Under the pieces are notes generated by a model. That model had not been told where the DNA came from, did not search any database, and was given only the letters and a program-made list of their open reading frames with translations. The position numbers were made by a program, and so were the translations under genes. Positions 35,259 through 45,021 of a stretch of 64,000 bases of DNA are shown here, piece by piece. Within the stretch, counting starts at the first letter, position 1. Each line of letters begins with the position of its first letter. The stretch is from an uncultured Armatimonadota bacterium. GTDB taxonomy: Bacteria > Armatimonadota > Armatimonadia > Armatimonadales > Armatimonadaceae. The stretch covers positions 1-64,000 of the forward strand of contig CAIVZM010000053.1 in assembly GCA_903910385.1 (NCBI GenBank). Reading direction: 5' to 3'.

Positions 35259-37346
35259 TTATCGCCCGACCATGCGAAGTCCGAAAAGACAACCAATGAC
35301 GACAATAACGACCCCCAGTAACATGGTAAGCGCGTAATTGCGTGCGTAACCGCTTTGCCAGCCAGCCAGCATCCGTGAGAGGGAGGCTATGATTCCACTC
35401 ACTCCATTGACCGTTCCATCAACCATGCGGGCATCCGCTGTTCTCCACAGCCAATTCGCGAATTTTCGACCCGGCCGGACAATCGCCGCATCATAAAATT
35501 CGTCCACATAAAACTTGTTATAGGACAGATCCCAGAGAGAGCCAGACCCAGAAACCTTTTTTTCCGGCGTCAGAAGTTCCCCGTTCTTCGCATTGCGGTA
35601 CCGTAGCCATGCATAGGCGATTCCGGCGATACTGGCGATGACCGAAAGAGAAACGATGAATATTTCGGCGTTCTCTGGGATAGAAAGCAACGTATCCGCT
35701 TTTCGCCAATGGATATTAGGTTCGAGAAATTTCTCGAACGCCGATTCGATGTGCAACAACTTCATGCCGCCGAGCCAGCCGACAAAAACGCTCGGAATCG
35801 CCAGGGCTACCAGCGGAATCCACATTACCGGCGGCGACTCATGGATGTGTCTCGCCGTTTCATTGTCGTAACGCGGCTTTCCATAGAAAGTCTTCCACAT
35901 CAAACGTGTCATATAAAATGCGGTCAGACCGGCGACAACCCATCCGAACCAGAAAAGCAGGTGGTTGCTATCACCAAGCCCGCCCATGGAAGCGTCCGCG
36001 TAGGCATTTGCGAGAATTTCATCCTTGGAGAAGAATCCTGCCAGTGGCGGAATTCCCGCGATAGCAAGCGTCCCTATCCACATCGTCGCGCACGTGATGC
36101 GCAACTTTTTGGACAAATCTCCCATTTTCCGCATATCCTGCTCGCCGTTCATCGCATGGATAACCGAACCGGAACCCAGGAACAGCAAGGCTTTGAAGAA
36201 AGCGTGGGTGAAGACATGGAACATCGCCGCACCGAATGCGCCAACGCCACAGGCGAGGAACATATATCCCAACTGGGACACGGTGGAATAAGCGAGGACT
36301 TTCTTAATATCCGTCTGAGTCAGCGCAATGACGGCGGCAAGGAATGCGGTCGTCAAACCTACAACCGCAACTACCGACATCGCTTCGGGGGAAGCAAGAA
36401 AGATCGGATGCAGGCGACAGATCAGGTAGATTCCGCCGGTTACCATGGTAGCCGCATGTATAAGCGCGGAAACCGGCGTTGGTCCTTCCATAGCATCCGG
36501 TAACCAGACATAGAGCGGAATCTGTGCAGACTTACCCGCCGCCGCCAGCAGAAGCAGCATGGGAGTCAGGTAATCGGAGGTAAAAAGGTAACCATTCTCA
36601 ATGGCGACGCGCCGACCCTGCTCGGTCAGCACACCCGCCATATTATTGATGCCGAAATACTCGAAGGAGCCAAAGTAGCGGTAGATGATGAATAAAGCGA
36701 CCAGCAAGGCGGCGTCGCCGATACGGTTGACAATGAACGCCTTTTTACCGGCGTTCGTCGCAGCAACCCGATCGTAATCGAATCCGATCAACAGATAAGA
36801 TGCCAGTCCGACGCCTTCCCAGCCGACGAACAGGACGATCAGGTTTGAACCCATCACCAGCAACAGCATAAAAAACACGAACAGGTTCAGATAGGCAAAG
36901 TAGCGCGTAAAGCCTTTGTTCCCTGCCATGTATCCGATGGAATACAGGTGAATCAGGCTGCCGACGCCCGTAATCACCAGCATCATCAGGGAGGACAGAG
37001 GGTCAACGACAAAGCGGAATGGCAGTCCGATAGTCGGAATCCAGGAAAAGGCAGAGGAAAAAATCCGCTTCTCTTCCCCGGAAATCGTCCCTAACTGAAA
37101 GTAGAGGACTATCGAGAGCAGGAACGAAAGCAATACCAAAGCCGTCGCAATTCCCCCGCTAAGCCACTCCCCGGAAGTGGGAGCGGAATGCGTATGCGCC
37201 CCATGACCATGCGTATCATGGGAGGCTTCTGCGCCATGATGCACTGCCTTAGTACGCGGGATGAAATTCCCGCCCATAAAGGCGTTGATAAAGAACCCGA
37301 TCAGCGGCGCCAGAACCACAAACCAGGGTAAAAGGTTATTTTCCAC
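35259..37346 (-). CDS. nuoL: NADH-quinone oxidoreductase subunit L
   Basis: A 695-residue complex I subunit, with the antiporter core (GWEGVGLASYLLIGFDYDR, SAQIPLYVWLPDAMEGPTPVSALIHAATMV) and the long C-terminal lateral helix region that bridges NuoM and NuoN. Residues 30-65 contain a His-rich loop (HHGAEASHDTHGHGAHTHS) inserted between the first helices, probably on the aqueous side and possibly metal-binding. Otherwise the length and motifs are standard. It starts 23 bases after nuoK. Confidence 0.96.
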   Translation of the reverse strand: MENNLLPWFVVLAPLIGFFINAFMGGNFIPRTKAVHHGAEASHDTHGHGAHTHSAPTSGEWLSGGIATALVLLSFLLSIVLYFQLGTISGEEKRIFSSAFSWIPTIGLPFRFVVDPLSSLMMLVITGVGSLIHLYSIGYMAGNKGFTRYFAYLNLFVFFMLLLVMGSNLIVLFVGWEGVGLASYLLIGFDYDRVAATNAGKKAFIVNRIGDAALLVALFIIYRYFGSFEYFGINNMAGVLTEQGRRVAIENGYLFTSDYLTPMLLLLAAAGKSAQIPLYVWLPDAMEGPTPVSALIHAATMVTGGIYLICRLHPIFLASPEAMSVVAVVGLTTAFLAAVIALTQTDIKKVLAYSTVSQLGYMFLACGVGAFGAAMFHVFTHAFFKALLFLGSGSVIHAMNGEQDMRKMGDLSKKLRITCATMWIGTLAIAGIPPLAGFFSKDEILANAYADASMGGLGDSNHLLFWFGWVVAGLTAFYMTRLMWKTFYGKPRYDNETARHIHESPPVMWIPLVALAIPSVFVGWLGGMKLLHIESAFEKFLEPNIHWRKADTLLSIPENAEIFIVSLSVIASIAGIAYAWLRYRNAKNGELLTPEKKVSGSGSLWDLSYNKFYVDEFYDAAIVRPGRKFANWLWRTADARMVDGTVNGVSGIIASLSRMLAGWQSGYARNYALTMLLGVVIVVIGCLFGLRMVGR

Positions 37347-37369
37347 GCTGTCCTATTCCCTTTGCCACG

Positions 37370-37735
37370 TTATCCGCGCATCAGGTTGACTTCGTCTACG
37401 CTGATACTGTCACGTAGACGGAAGATACTGATTAGAATGCCAAGCCCCACGGCGACTTCCGCTGCCGCCACCGCCATAACGAAAATCGAGAACATCATCC
37501 CCCCGGAATTGCCCAGATATCGTCCGAAAGCGATAAGGGCAAGATTAGAAGCGTTGAGCATGAGTTCGACGCACATAAAAATCACGATTGGGTTTCGCTT
37601 CACCAGAACGCCGACCGCTCCGGTAATAAAAAGCAACGAAGCGAGGGTAATATACCAGGTCAGGGGAACCACCCCGCCTAACGGCATAAGCGAAGTCAGC
37701 GCCCCGTAATTGGCGTTTTGCACAGCGGGATTCAT
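37370..37735 (-). CDS. nuoK: NADH-quinone oxidoreductase subunit K
   Basis: A 121-residue three-helix subunit of complex I, with the conserved Glu in [18 protein letters not shown] and a second in [16 protein letters not shown]. It has about 20 more N-terminal residues than usual; the ATG at 37735 shares a base with the nuoJ stop (TAATG), and this coupling favours the longer form, though GTG codons closer to the first helix exist. Confidence 0.94.
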   Translation of the reverse strand: MNPAVQNANYGALTSLMPLGGVVPLTWYITLASLLFITGAVGVLVKRNPIVIFMCVELMLNASNLALIAFGRYLGNSGGMMFSIFVMAVAAAEVAVGLGILISIFRLRDSISVDEVNLMRG

Positions 37736-38385
37736 TACGCTTTTTCCTCCGATGTCTGACGCCCAGCCAGTGAAACAGACCCTATGACAGCGACCAGCAA
37801 CAGAAAACTGACCATTTCAAACGGAAATAGCCAGGGCTTGTCCGGGTTGTAAAGGTTCTTTCCGATTCCGTAGGGAGTTCCCATTGTCTCTGGTCGACGA
37901 GCAATATCATCAAGAATCGCCGAATTGTCCATTGTTTGTGATGCGCCGGGTTCGCGTGCGTCAAGTGTCGTTCGTCTCGCCGTCTGCGGCAAACTTGTGG
38001 CGGGGGCAAACGACGGGACGGAACTAGCGATCGTCACAGTGAGCATCGCTGCAAGCAGGATACCTGCGCCTACTGCGACCGGTTGTTGCCATTTCATCTG
38101 GTCTGGAATCCGTTCCGGCGATCCAAGATTCAGCAACATGATGACGAATAGGAATAGGACCATGATCGCACCGGCATAGACAATGACCTGCACAACCGCC
38201 AGAAAATAGGCGTTCAGCAGCAAGTAAAGAATGGCAACGCAAAACAGGTTCAGCACAAGGAAAAGCGCCGATCGTACCGGATTAGGCGTCAAGACACAGG
38301 AAACGGCCGTACTGACTGCTCCCAGGGCAAAGATTAAAAAGAGTAATACCGGGATTGATAAAAATCCCGCTAATGATTCGGGCAT
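37735..38385 (-). CDS. nuoJ: NADH-quinone oxidoreductase subunit J
   Basis: A 216-residue complex I membrane subunit with five helices. The broken helix region [23 protein letters not shown] is well conserved. A polar loop of about 50 residues (roughly 125-180) separates the fourth and fifth helices. Overlaps the nuoK start by one base. Confidence 0.93.
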   Translation of the reverse strand: MPESLAGFLSIPVLLFLIFALGAVSTAVSCVLTPNPVRSALFLVLNLFCVAILYLLLNAYFLAVVQVIVYAGAIMVLFLFVIMLLNLGSPERIPDQMKWQQPVAVGAGILLAAMLTVTIASSVPSFAPATSLPQTARRTTLDAREPGASQTMDNSAILDDIARRPETMGTPYGIGKNLYNPDKPWLFPFEMVSFLLLVAVIGSVSLAGRQTSEEKA

Positions 38386-38457
38386 AGCCTCACGAATTCC
38401 TCAAACAATCATCTGCGTTGCCTTCGAGACGAGATTCAGACATCGCATTATTCAGAG

Positions 38458-38477
38458 CGGGATCACAATCGATCCCG
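38458..38477. other. Intergenic hairpin between nuoI and nuoJ
   Basis: CGGGATC (38458-38464) pairs perfectly with GATCCCG (38471-38477) around a six-base loop, in the 106-base gap between nuoI and nuoJ, the second-longest gap in this operon. No U tract follows. Confidence 0.5.
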
Positions 38478-38491
38478 TCAACTTCGATCAA

Positions 38492-38971
38492 TCAGTCCAC
38501 TCGTTCGCGATTCGGATCGGGAACCAGCAACATTTCCTTGGTGTAAATCAGGGATTTACGCGTATCGGACGCTAGTTCAAAAACGTCCTTGAGTTCGATA
38601 GCGCCAGTTGGGCAGGCTTCCTGACAGAATCCACAATAGATGCAACGGATCATGTTGATCTCATATCGGCGGGCATACCGCTCCCCGGGTGAGAATCTAG
38701 CCACATTTGAATTTTCATCGGCGACTACCAGAATAGCGTTAGAAGGACAGGCGCCTGCGCAAAGTGAGCATCCGATGCACTTTTCCATTCCGTTATCGTA
38801 GCGGTTCAATACATGACGCCATCGAGATCGGACGCCCATCGGGCGACGGAATTCAGGGTAGGAAATAGTCGTTTTCTTTTCCGACAATTTTGCAGCGACA
38901 GTCGCCAACCCTTTGAAGGGGGCGACTACTTCTTTTGCAATTTGACGAACATCATCCCAAAAGTCAGCCAT
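38492..38971 (-). CDS. nuoI: NADH-quinone oxidoreductase subunit I
   Basis: A 159-residue peripheral-arm subunit carrying two [4Fe-4S] clusters (N6a and N6b): CIGCSLCAGACP and CIYCGFCQEACP. It hands electrons towards cluster N2 of NuoB. The N-terminal amphipathic helix for membrane contact is present. Ten bases separate it from nuoH. Normal length. Confidence 0.95.
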   Translation of the reverse strand: MADFWDDVRQIAKEVVAPFKGLATVAAKLSEKKTTISYPEFRRPMGVRSRWRHVLNRYDNGMEKCIGCSLCAGACPSNAILVVADENSNVARFSPGERYARRYEINMIRCIYCGFCQEACPTGAIELKDVFELASDTRKSLIYTKEMLLVPDPNRERVD

Positions 38972-38981
38972 CGAATATCCT

Positions 38982-40457
38982 TTATTTCTCTGTCGATGTC
39001 AACGCCGGGAGGGCAAGCGCTACCGGATGGCGCACAATAGGCGAATCCGCTGGAATTTCCCCGGACGCGATATCCCTCTGACGCGAGGCGTATGACTTCC
39101 GAACGCTGACAAACGCCACCAGCATCGCCGCCAGCATCAATGCCCAGGCGATAATCTGACCAACCCACCAAGCTCCTGCAGTTCCCAGAGAATCCCGGAA
39201 ACTGTGCTGTACCGCAAGCGAAATCGCGATCAGAACCAGATTTATCAGAGCGACGGGCAGAAGTCCCTTCCACCCGAACCGCATCAGCATATCATACCGG
39301 AGTCGTGGGTAAGAGGCTCGTACCAGAATGAACATCGAAATCAGGGTAAAGAGCTTGAGAATGATCCAAAGTGCGGAAATCAACGAGTTGATCAGGTTCG
39401 CCCACCAAGGAACCCAGGAATCGGGAGTCTGGGTCAATGCTTGAATCCACGAGATCGGAACCTGATTCAGGATGCCAAGCGGCGCCAGCCATCCTCCAAA
39501 GAATAGAGTGACGCAAATGGTCGAGACAATCGCCATATTCGCATATTCGCTCATGAAGAACGCACCGAAACGGAACCCGGAATACTCTGTGTGGAATCCG
39601 GCAACCAGTTCCGTTTCCGCTTCCGGAAGGTCGAACGGAGCCCGGTTGGTCTCCGCTATCATTGAGATCATATAGACCACGCAGGCGATCAGACCGAAGG
39701 GAAACATACGGAAAACGTTCCAGTCCCAGAAACCAGAACTCCAGTCCAACATATAGAATGTGTATCCTGTACCGGAAAGCGGCAGGACGTTAATCAATCC
39801 CTGTCCATTATTGAGGACTGTTCCGGCGACGAATTCATGCGGTTGGCGTAAATCGTATCCCCGCACTACATCCTGCAACCCGAGGGTTCCGCACATAAGC
39901 AACACGGCAATAATCGCCAGTCCCATCCCCAGTTCGTAGGAAATGACCTGAGACGAGGCGCGAAGCCCGCCGAGGAGCGAGTATTTGTTGTTGGACGACC
40001 ATCCCGCCAGAATGACGCCGTATACCTCGATTGAGGCGACGCCCAGCAGAAAGAGAATCCCGATATCCAACCCGGGCGCTACTGCACCCCAGGACTTGGA
40101 ACCATTCCAGGGGATAACGGTGATAGACATAATGACCGGAGCCAGCGCAATGATCGGAGCGATGAGGAAAAGCCCCCGGTCGACGTTGGTCGGGATGATG
40201 TCCTCTTTCATGAAGAGTTTGATAACGTCCGCAATCGGTTGGAGTAATCCCTCGGGACCAACACGGTTCGGTCCCAGACGCCCCTGCACCCATCCCAGCA
40301 TCCGGCGTTCCAGCCAGACGTAGATTGGCACCAGACCAAGTCCGAACGCCAGACCGATTACTACCCGCAATATGGATCGGAATACTTCCGCCCACCAGGG
40401 GATTTCATGTACCGGCAATGTAAAAAGATATTGCCAGATTGTATATGTCGTTTCCAC
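38982..40457 (-). CDS. nuoH: NADH-quinone oxidoreductase subunit H
   Basis: A 491-residue complex I subunit that lines the quinone cavity. Conserved blocks are ERRMLGWVQGRLGPNRVGPEGLLQPIADVIKLFMKE, the loop ETNRAPFDLPEAETELVAGFHTEY, and the terminal helices. The protein is longer than typical NuoH (around 330-420): an insertion of about 50 residues in the 200-260 region and a C-terminal extension with an extra helix. Both look continuous with the frame, so this is a lineage variant rather than a fusion. Confidence 0.95.
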   Translation of the reverse strand: METTYTIWQYLFTLPVHEIPWWAEVFRSILRVVIGLAFGLGLVPIYVWLERRMLGWVQGRLGPNRVGPEGLLQPIADVIKLFMKEDIIPTNVDRGLFLIAPIIALAPVIMSITVIPWNGSKSWGAVAPGLDIGILFLLGVASIEVYGVILAGWSSNNKYSLLGGLRASSQVISYELGMGLAIIAVLLMCGTLGLQDVVRGYDLRQPHEFVAGTVLNNGQGLINVLPLSGTGYTFYMLDWSSGFWDWNVFRMFPFGLIACVVYMISMIAETNRAPFDLPEAETELVAGFHTEYSGFRFGAFFMSEYANMAIVSTICVTLFFGGWLAPLGILNQVPISWIQALTQTPDSWVPWWANLINSLISALWIILKLFTLISMFILVRASYPRLRYDMLMRFGWKGLLPVALINLVLIAISLAVQHSFRDSLGTAGAWWVGQIIAWALMLAAMLVAFVSVRKSYASRQRDIASGEIPADSPIVRHPVALALPALTSTEK

Positions 40458-40496
40458 TATGCTTTGCTCGCTATAAATGCTCGCGTAATTCTCACG

Positions 40497-42746
40497 TTAA
40501 GCTCCGGATGCTCGTCGGTATTCCCGGTAGATGTCGCGGGCGGAGAAATAAGGAACCGGCGTCCCCAGTCGCGCCATCAAGTCCGCCAGAATGCGCCAAT
40601 CGGGTCGGGAGTTTCCTCGCGGGGCGATAGCCTGCTTGATTTTCTGTTCCCGACCTTCGATATTGACGAATGTACCGTCTTTCTCCGCAAAGGAGGATGA
40701 AGGCAACACAACATCGGCGAACTGCGCCGTATCGCTCAGGAATAAGTCCTGAACCACTACAAAAGCGGCGGATTCCAGCCCTCTTCGCGCCTGTGACGGG
40801 TCGGCGAACTCCTTCGCGGGGTCGTTCCCCATGACGTAAATCGCTTTGATCTCGCCTTTCGCCGCGCTTGCGAAGATGTCCCCGGCGGCTTTCCCCGGCG
40901 CATCCGATAGTTTAACGCCCCACATGCGTTCCACATCCGCTCTACCATCAGCGAATGGTCGCATGCCAGGCAGAGCGTTCGGCAGTATACCCGCCGTCGG
41001 GGCGCCCCAAGAGTTGGCATCCGGCAACAGCAGATTGAACTTCGTCCCTGTCTCTTGGCAAAACGCGAACGCGCGCTCTAATTCGGACGCTTGCAGATGA
41101 TGCGGTAGGAGAAGAACTGCCTCCGCTCCCACCTGACGAAGAATTGCCTCCACGCCTGAATCCAGAGACGCGACTTCAATCCAGTTTGCGCCCTTACGCC
41201 GTTTTGCCTTGTAAACGCGTAGATAGACAATCGGTTGTTCCCGTTGCAATTCCATGCCAACGGAAACGATTGTTTTGAAGTTTTCAATCTCAGCGATTGT
41301 AGTCTGCATCGGCAACAACGGATATGAGCTCATCTGATGATCGAGATGGTTCGTTCCTATAACCCCACGCATCACCCTACCAAGGAGATAGTTTTCTTCC
41401 AGTGTGCAACGTGTCGAGCCGATACCAGCGATGCTCCCTGCGCCGTATTGCGCTTTAATTTGCGACAATCGATCCGCAATCATCCCGAAAGCTTCTTCCC
41501 AGGTTGATTCAACGAAACGTCCTTCGCGACGGATAAGCGGCGAGGAAAGTCGCTTATCGGAATTGATATAATACTGTCCGAACTTGCCCCTGTCACAAGT
41601 CCATTCCTCGTTGATATCTTCATTCGTGCGCCCGTTAATGCGGACTACTTCGCCCATACGGTGCTGGACAGCGATGTTACAACCGTTACCGCACTCAGCG
41701 CAGATGGAATCGACGGACTTGATTTCCCAGGGGCGACCTGCAAAACGATAAGTCCGTGAGGTCAACGCGCCTACCGGGCATATTTCGATTGTATTGCCGG
41801 AGAAATTTGAGGTGAACTTGGTATCACTGAAAACGGCTATCTTGGATTCCGCGCCACGATCCAGCAAATCCAGTTGTCCATCGCCCGCGATTTCATCGGT
41901 GAAGCGGGTACAGCGCATGCACTGGATACATCTCTCACGGTCAAGAATGACGAAATCGGATAGGGGCACCGCCTTTGGGAAGTGACGCTTTTCCTCAATG
42001 AACCGGGAGGTGGGTGGCCCATAAGCGATGGTCATATTCTGCAGCGGACATTCTCCGCCACGGTCACAGATCGGACAGTCGAGCGGGTGGTTCGCTAACA
42101 AAAATTCCAGAATGCCATTCTGCGCCTTCTTGACATCCGGCGTTCCCGTCTTGACGACCATACCATTTTGCACCTGCAGGTTACAGGTGGTCATAATCGC
42201 GGTTCGACGCGCCCCGAATTGTTCCAGTTCTACTGCCGCGACACACATACGACAGGCGCCGACACTTTCCAGACGCGGGTGATAGCAGAAATAGGGAACG
42301 TCTGCACCAGCACGGAAACAGGCTTCAATAACCGCAGTGCCCTTAGGAACCTCAACGCTTAGACCATCGACGGTCACGGTAAACATCTCAACCCCGGACG
42401 TAGCGGCTGCTTGCGCCTTCGCTTCAGATGTTGCGGAATCCTTCTTCTCGATGTCTGTCTTGTCGCGCGGCGTTTCAGAAGCTTTTTCCGCAGCTTTTTC
42501 CGCTGAGGGCGATCCGGTGGCGGAAGTAGGAGTTCCCGGCGCTGCTGGAGAAGCGGGAGCAGTTGGTGACTGCATACTCACCGGGACGCCACTGGCGCCC
42601 ACGGGAGCGTTTCCCAGCTTGGCGGAACCTTCTCCAATAACCTGTTGCGAACCCGCTTCGTGCGGAGTCGAGGCAGGACTCGGGTTCGGATTCGCTGCCT
42701 GCGTATTGGCTGTCTTTTCCGCTGATTTTTTGGATTCTTCCGACAT
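40497..42746 (-). CDS. nuoG: NADH-quinone oxidoreductase subunit G
   Basis: A 749-residue complex I subunit. From about residue 120 it has the [2Fe-2S] ferredoxin domain (FCYHPRLESVGACRMC), the His-ligated [4Fe-4S] motif HPLDCPICDRGGECPLQ, a second cluster (CIQCMRCTRF ... CPVGAL), and a molybdopterin-oxidoreductase-like domain starting CAECGNGC. Residues 1-119 are a low-complexity Ala/Pro/Ser/Lys extension not usual in NuoG. The molybdopterin-like part is only partial compared with E. coli NuoG. It follows nuoF after 144 bases with no other gene between. Confidence 0.94.
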   Translation of the reverse strand: MSEESKKSAEKTANTQAANPNPSPASTPHEAGSQQVIGEGSAKLGNAPVGASGVPVSMQSPTAPASPAAPGTPTSATGSPSAEKAAEKASETPRDKTDIEKKDSATSEAKAQAAATSGVEMFTVTVDGLSVEVPKGTAVIEACFRAGADVPYFCYHPRLESVGACRMCVAAVELEQFGARRTAIMTTCNLQVQNGMVVKTGTPDVKKAQNGILEFLLANHPLDCPICDRGGECPLQNMTIAYGPPTSRFIEEKRHFPKAVPLSDFVILDRERCIQCMRCTRFTDEIAGDGQLDLLDRGAESKIAVFSDTKFTSNFSGNTIEICPVGALTSRTYRFAGRPWEIKSVDSICAECGNGCNIAVQHRMGEVVRINGRTNEDINEEWTCDRGKFGQYYINSDKRLSSPLIRREGRFVESTWEEAFGMIADRLSQIKAQYGAGSIAGIGSTRCTLEENYLLGRVMRGVIGTNHLDHQMSSYPLLPMQTTIAEIENFKTIVSVGMELQREQPIVYLRVYKAKRRKGANWIEVASLDSGVEAILRQVGAEAVLLLPHHLQASELERAFAFCQETGTKFNLLLPDANSWGAPTAGILPNALPGMRPFADGRADVERMWGVKLSDAPGKAAGDIFASAAKGEIKAIYVMGNDPAKEFADPSQARRGLESAAFVVVQDLFLSDTAQFADVVLPSSSFAEKDGTFVNIEGREQKIKQAIAPRGNSRPDWRILADLMARLGTPVPYFSARDIYREYRRASGA

Positions 42747-42890
42747 AATACTAATGCGCTCTATTTTCTTCTTGAACCGTTCAGTCGATTAAGTATAAAC
42801 TTATGCTCAGAATCGTTCAAGGTATGGTCGCGTCGCTTCCATGGCGTTACCACTCTCTTGCGACGCAATTTCCCGCTAATGCTTCCGTGT

Positions 42891-44192
42891 TTATCCTGCC
42901 GTCGTTACAGCGACAGGAGGCGTATAGGTCCCCGTTCTGATGTACTGCAGGTACTCGTCCCGGAACAGCGTCAAACTGGTCATAACGGGCCAGATCGCCC
43001 CCTCGCCCAGCGGGCAGAACGATTTCCCACGAATGTTGTCGCAGATATCCCACAGCAAATCGACATCCGATTCACGACCAGCTCCTGCAAGGATGCGGTC
43101 ATAGATCTTCGCCATCCAGTTCAGTCCTTCTCGACAAGGTGTACATTTCCCACAGGACTCATGGTGATAGAAGTGTGTCAGTCGCGCTGCCAGAGGAACA
43201 ATCGGAACGGTATCGTTGAAGACGATCAACCCGCCGGAACCAAGACCGAGGGTCTTCGTGTTTTGCGGGATTCCTTCGTAATCGAAGGGGTAGTCCATCG
43301 GCGTCGGCGGGGCAAAACCCATCGATGAACCACCGGGGATATAAGTCTTCAGTTTACCTTTGACCCCTCCTGCAATCTCCAGCACTTCATTAAAAGGAGT
43401 GCCGAGAACGATTTCGTAGATGCCGGGTTTGTTAACGTGCCCACTGATGGAGAACAGTTTTGTCCCGCGTGAACGAGGGGAGCCATAACCGATTTTGGTA
43501 TATTCCGCCCCACCCATCGCCAGAATCGGAACCAGAGTGGAGACGGTCTCGACATTGTTGACTACCGATGGCTTGTCCCAAACTCCCTTGACCTGTGGCA
43601 ACGGTGCATAGGGGGGTTTCATCCGGGGCATCCCACGCTCGCCCATCAGTGAGGACATCAGCGCAGATTCTTCCCCGCACTCATATGCTCCTGCGCCGAG
43701 GTGGGTGTAGATTTCAAAATCTAAGCCGGAACCCAGAACGTTCTTTCCGATGAATCCGGCTTTTCGCGCTTCATTGATCGCTTTCTGGACAGATTTCCAG
43801 GGTTCGATGTACTCGCCGCGAATGTAGATGTAACATTTCGAGGCATTCAGAGCCATCAACGAACAGAGACACCCTTCGATCATCAAGTGCGGCAATGCGT
43901 TCATCAGGTCGCGATCTTTCGCCGTACCCGGTTCGCCTTCGTCTGCATTGATGATCAGGAAATGCTCTTGATCGCGGTTTTTCGGGACTGCGACCCATTT
44001 CACCGAAGTTGGGAACCCCGCCCCGCCCCGTCCTCGCAACCCGGAAGCTTTCACTTCATCAATAATCGCATCCGGCGTCATCGTCAACGCTTTGCGGAAC
44101 GATTCATAGCCGCCATGCTGAAGATAGACTTCCAGTGTGTTGATGCCCGGCACGTAACGGTTTTTATAAAGAACCTGTGGCTGTTCCTGCAT
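42891..44192 (-). CDS. nuoF: NADH-quinone oxidoreductase subunit F
   Basis: A 433-residue flavoprotein subunit that oxidises NADH with FMN and carries the N3 [4Fe-4S] cluster. GLRGRGGAGFPTSVKW and AGAYECGEESALMSSL bind FMN and NADH; ESCGKCTPCREG is the cluster motif with the fourth Cys downstream (SFCPLGEGA). All expected residues are present. It is 11 bases after nuoE. Confidence 0.96.
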   Translation of the reverse strand: MQEQPQVLYKNRYVPGINTLEVYLQHGGYESFRKALTMTPDAIIDEVKASGLRGRGGAGFPTSVKWVAVPKNRDQEHFLIINADEGEPGTAKDRDLMNALPHLMIEGCLCSLMALNASKCYIYIRGEYIEPWKSVQKAINEARKAGFIGKNVLGSGLDFEIYTHLGAGAYECGEESALMSSLMGERGMPRMKPPYAPLPQVKGVWDKPSVVNNVETVSTLVPILAMGGAEYTKIGYGSPRSRGTKLFSISGHVNKPGIYEIVLGTPFNEVLEIAGGVKGKLKTYIPGGSSMGFAPPTPMDYPFDYEGIPQNTKTLGLGSGGLIVFNDTVPIVPLAARLTHFYHHESCGKCTPCREGLNWMAKIYDRILAGAGRESDVDLLWDICDNIRGKSFCPLGEGAIWPVMTSLTLFRDEYLQYIRTGTYTPPVAVTTAG

Positions 44193-44203
44193 AATCGAAC
44201 TTT

Positions 44204-44755
44204 CTAAAAGGACGCGGTTTCCGATATGAGCCCCTGGGGCGTATGGTCGGGATTGTCCGGTAATGACTTTATCTGCACAATCAAGGCGTCAATATGCTCC
44301 GCAGAAACGTTCTCGTAGTATTTTGAACCAATCTGAACTGCCGGAGCGTTACAGCATGCCCCAAGGCATTCTACGCGAGCGAGAGTTATATGACCATCCG
44401 GCGTAGTCTCACCGGCTGATATGCCCAGGGAATGCTCACAATGAGCGATCAACTCTTCCGCGCCGAACGCCATGCAAGGTACATTGTGACATATCTCGAT
44501 AGCGAATTTCCCACGCGGAACCTTGTTGTACATCGTGTAGAACGTCGCGACCCCCTGCACTTCTGCGGGAGGAAGTTCGAGATGGCTTGCGACCGCTTCC
44601 ATCGCATCCGGGTTAAGGACTCCCCCGCCGACATCCTGCGCTACCCAGAGCGCAGGCAGAAGAGCGGCTTTTTTGGTCGGGTAACGCGAAATCAGTTCAT
44701 CCAACCTCGCTATAGTTTCTTCTGAAAATACGCTCATAAATCGTTTCGTGCTCAC
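44204..44755 (-). CDS. nuoE: NADH-quinone oxidoreductase subunit E
   Basis: A 183-residue thioredoxin-fold subunit with the N1a [2Fe-2S] ligands in ICHNVPCMAFG and ECLGACCNAP. First gene of the nuo block, which here is E-F-G-H-I-J-K-L-M-N. Start codon is uncertain: GTG at 44755 or ATG at 44737, neither with a good ribosome site. Upstream is an unrelated divergent gene, so nuoABCD are not adjacent. Confidence 0.93.
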   Translation of the reverse strand: MSTKRFMSVFSEETIARLDELISRYPTKKAALLPALWVAQDVGGGVLNPDAMEAVASHLELPPAEVQGVATFYTMYNKVPRGKFAIEICHNVPCMAFGAEELIAHCEHSLGISAGETTPDGHITLARVECLGACCNAPAVQIGSKYYENVSAEHIDALIVQIKSLPDNPDHTPQGLISETASF

Positions 44756-44819
44756 ACGCTCGCAACACGCAATTGTGCGGATGGAGCCATCTTCGCGGAA
44801 AATTTCACAAACTCTTCCT

Positions 44820-44834
44820 CATTGTGACACAATG
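44820..44834. promoter_or_regulatory. Palindrome in the nuo upstream region
   Basis: CATTGTGACACAATG is a perfect 7-1-7 palindrome 65 bases upstream of nuoE, in the divergent region with the endonuclease-family gene. Two further TTGTG/CACAA half-sites sit at 44773-44777 and 44805-44809. TTGTGA matches the half-site of the NADH-sensing repressor Rex, but the centre is shorter than Rex's usual operator. Confidence 0.5.
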
Positions 44835-45021
44835 GGCGTAATCGGTCAAGAGGGCGTGCGTGCGGCGAAGATTTTTCTAAGGCATTATAGCGCGTTATAC
44901 GCGGCTTGCCCCCTCCTCCGAAGGAAATCGCGCATCAGTGATGCGAAGAGATACGAAGAAGCGTCACACAAGCTTACCGAAATGGATGAACGACGAAAAT
45001 CAAGCGCGATACAATCAGTTT

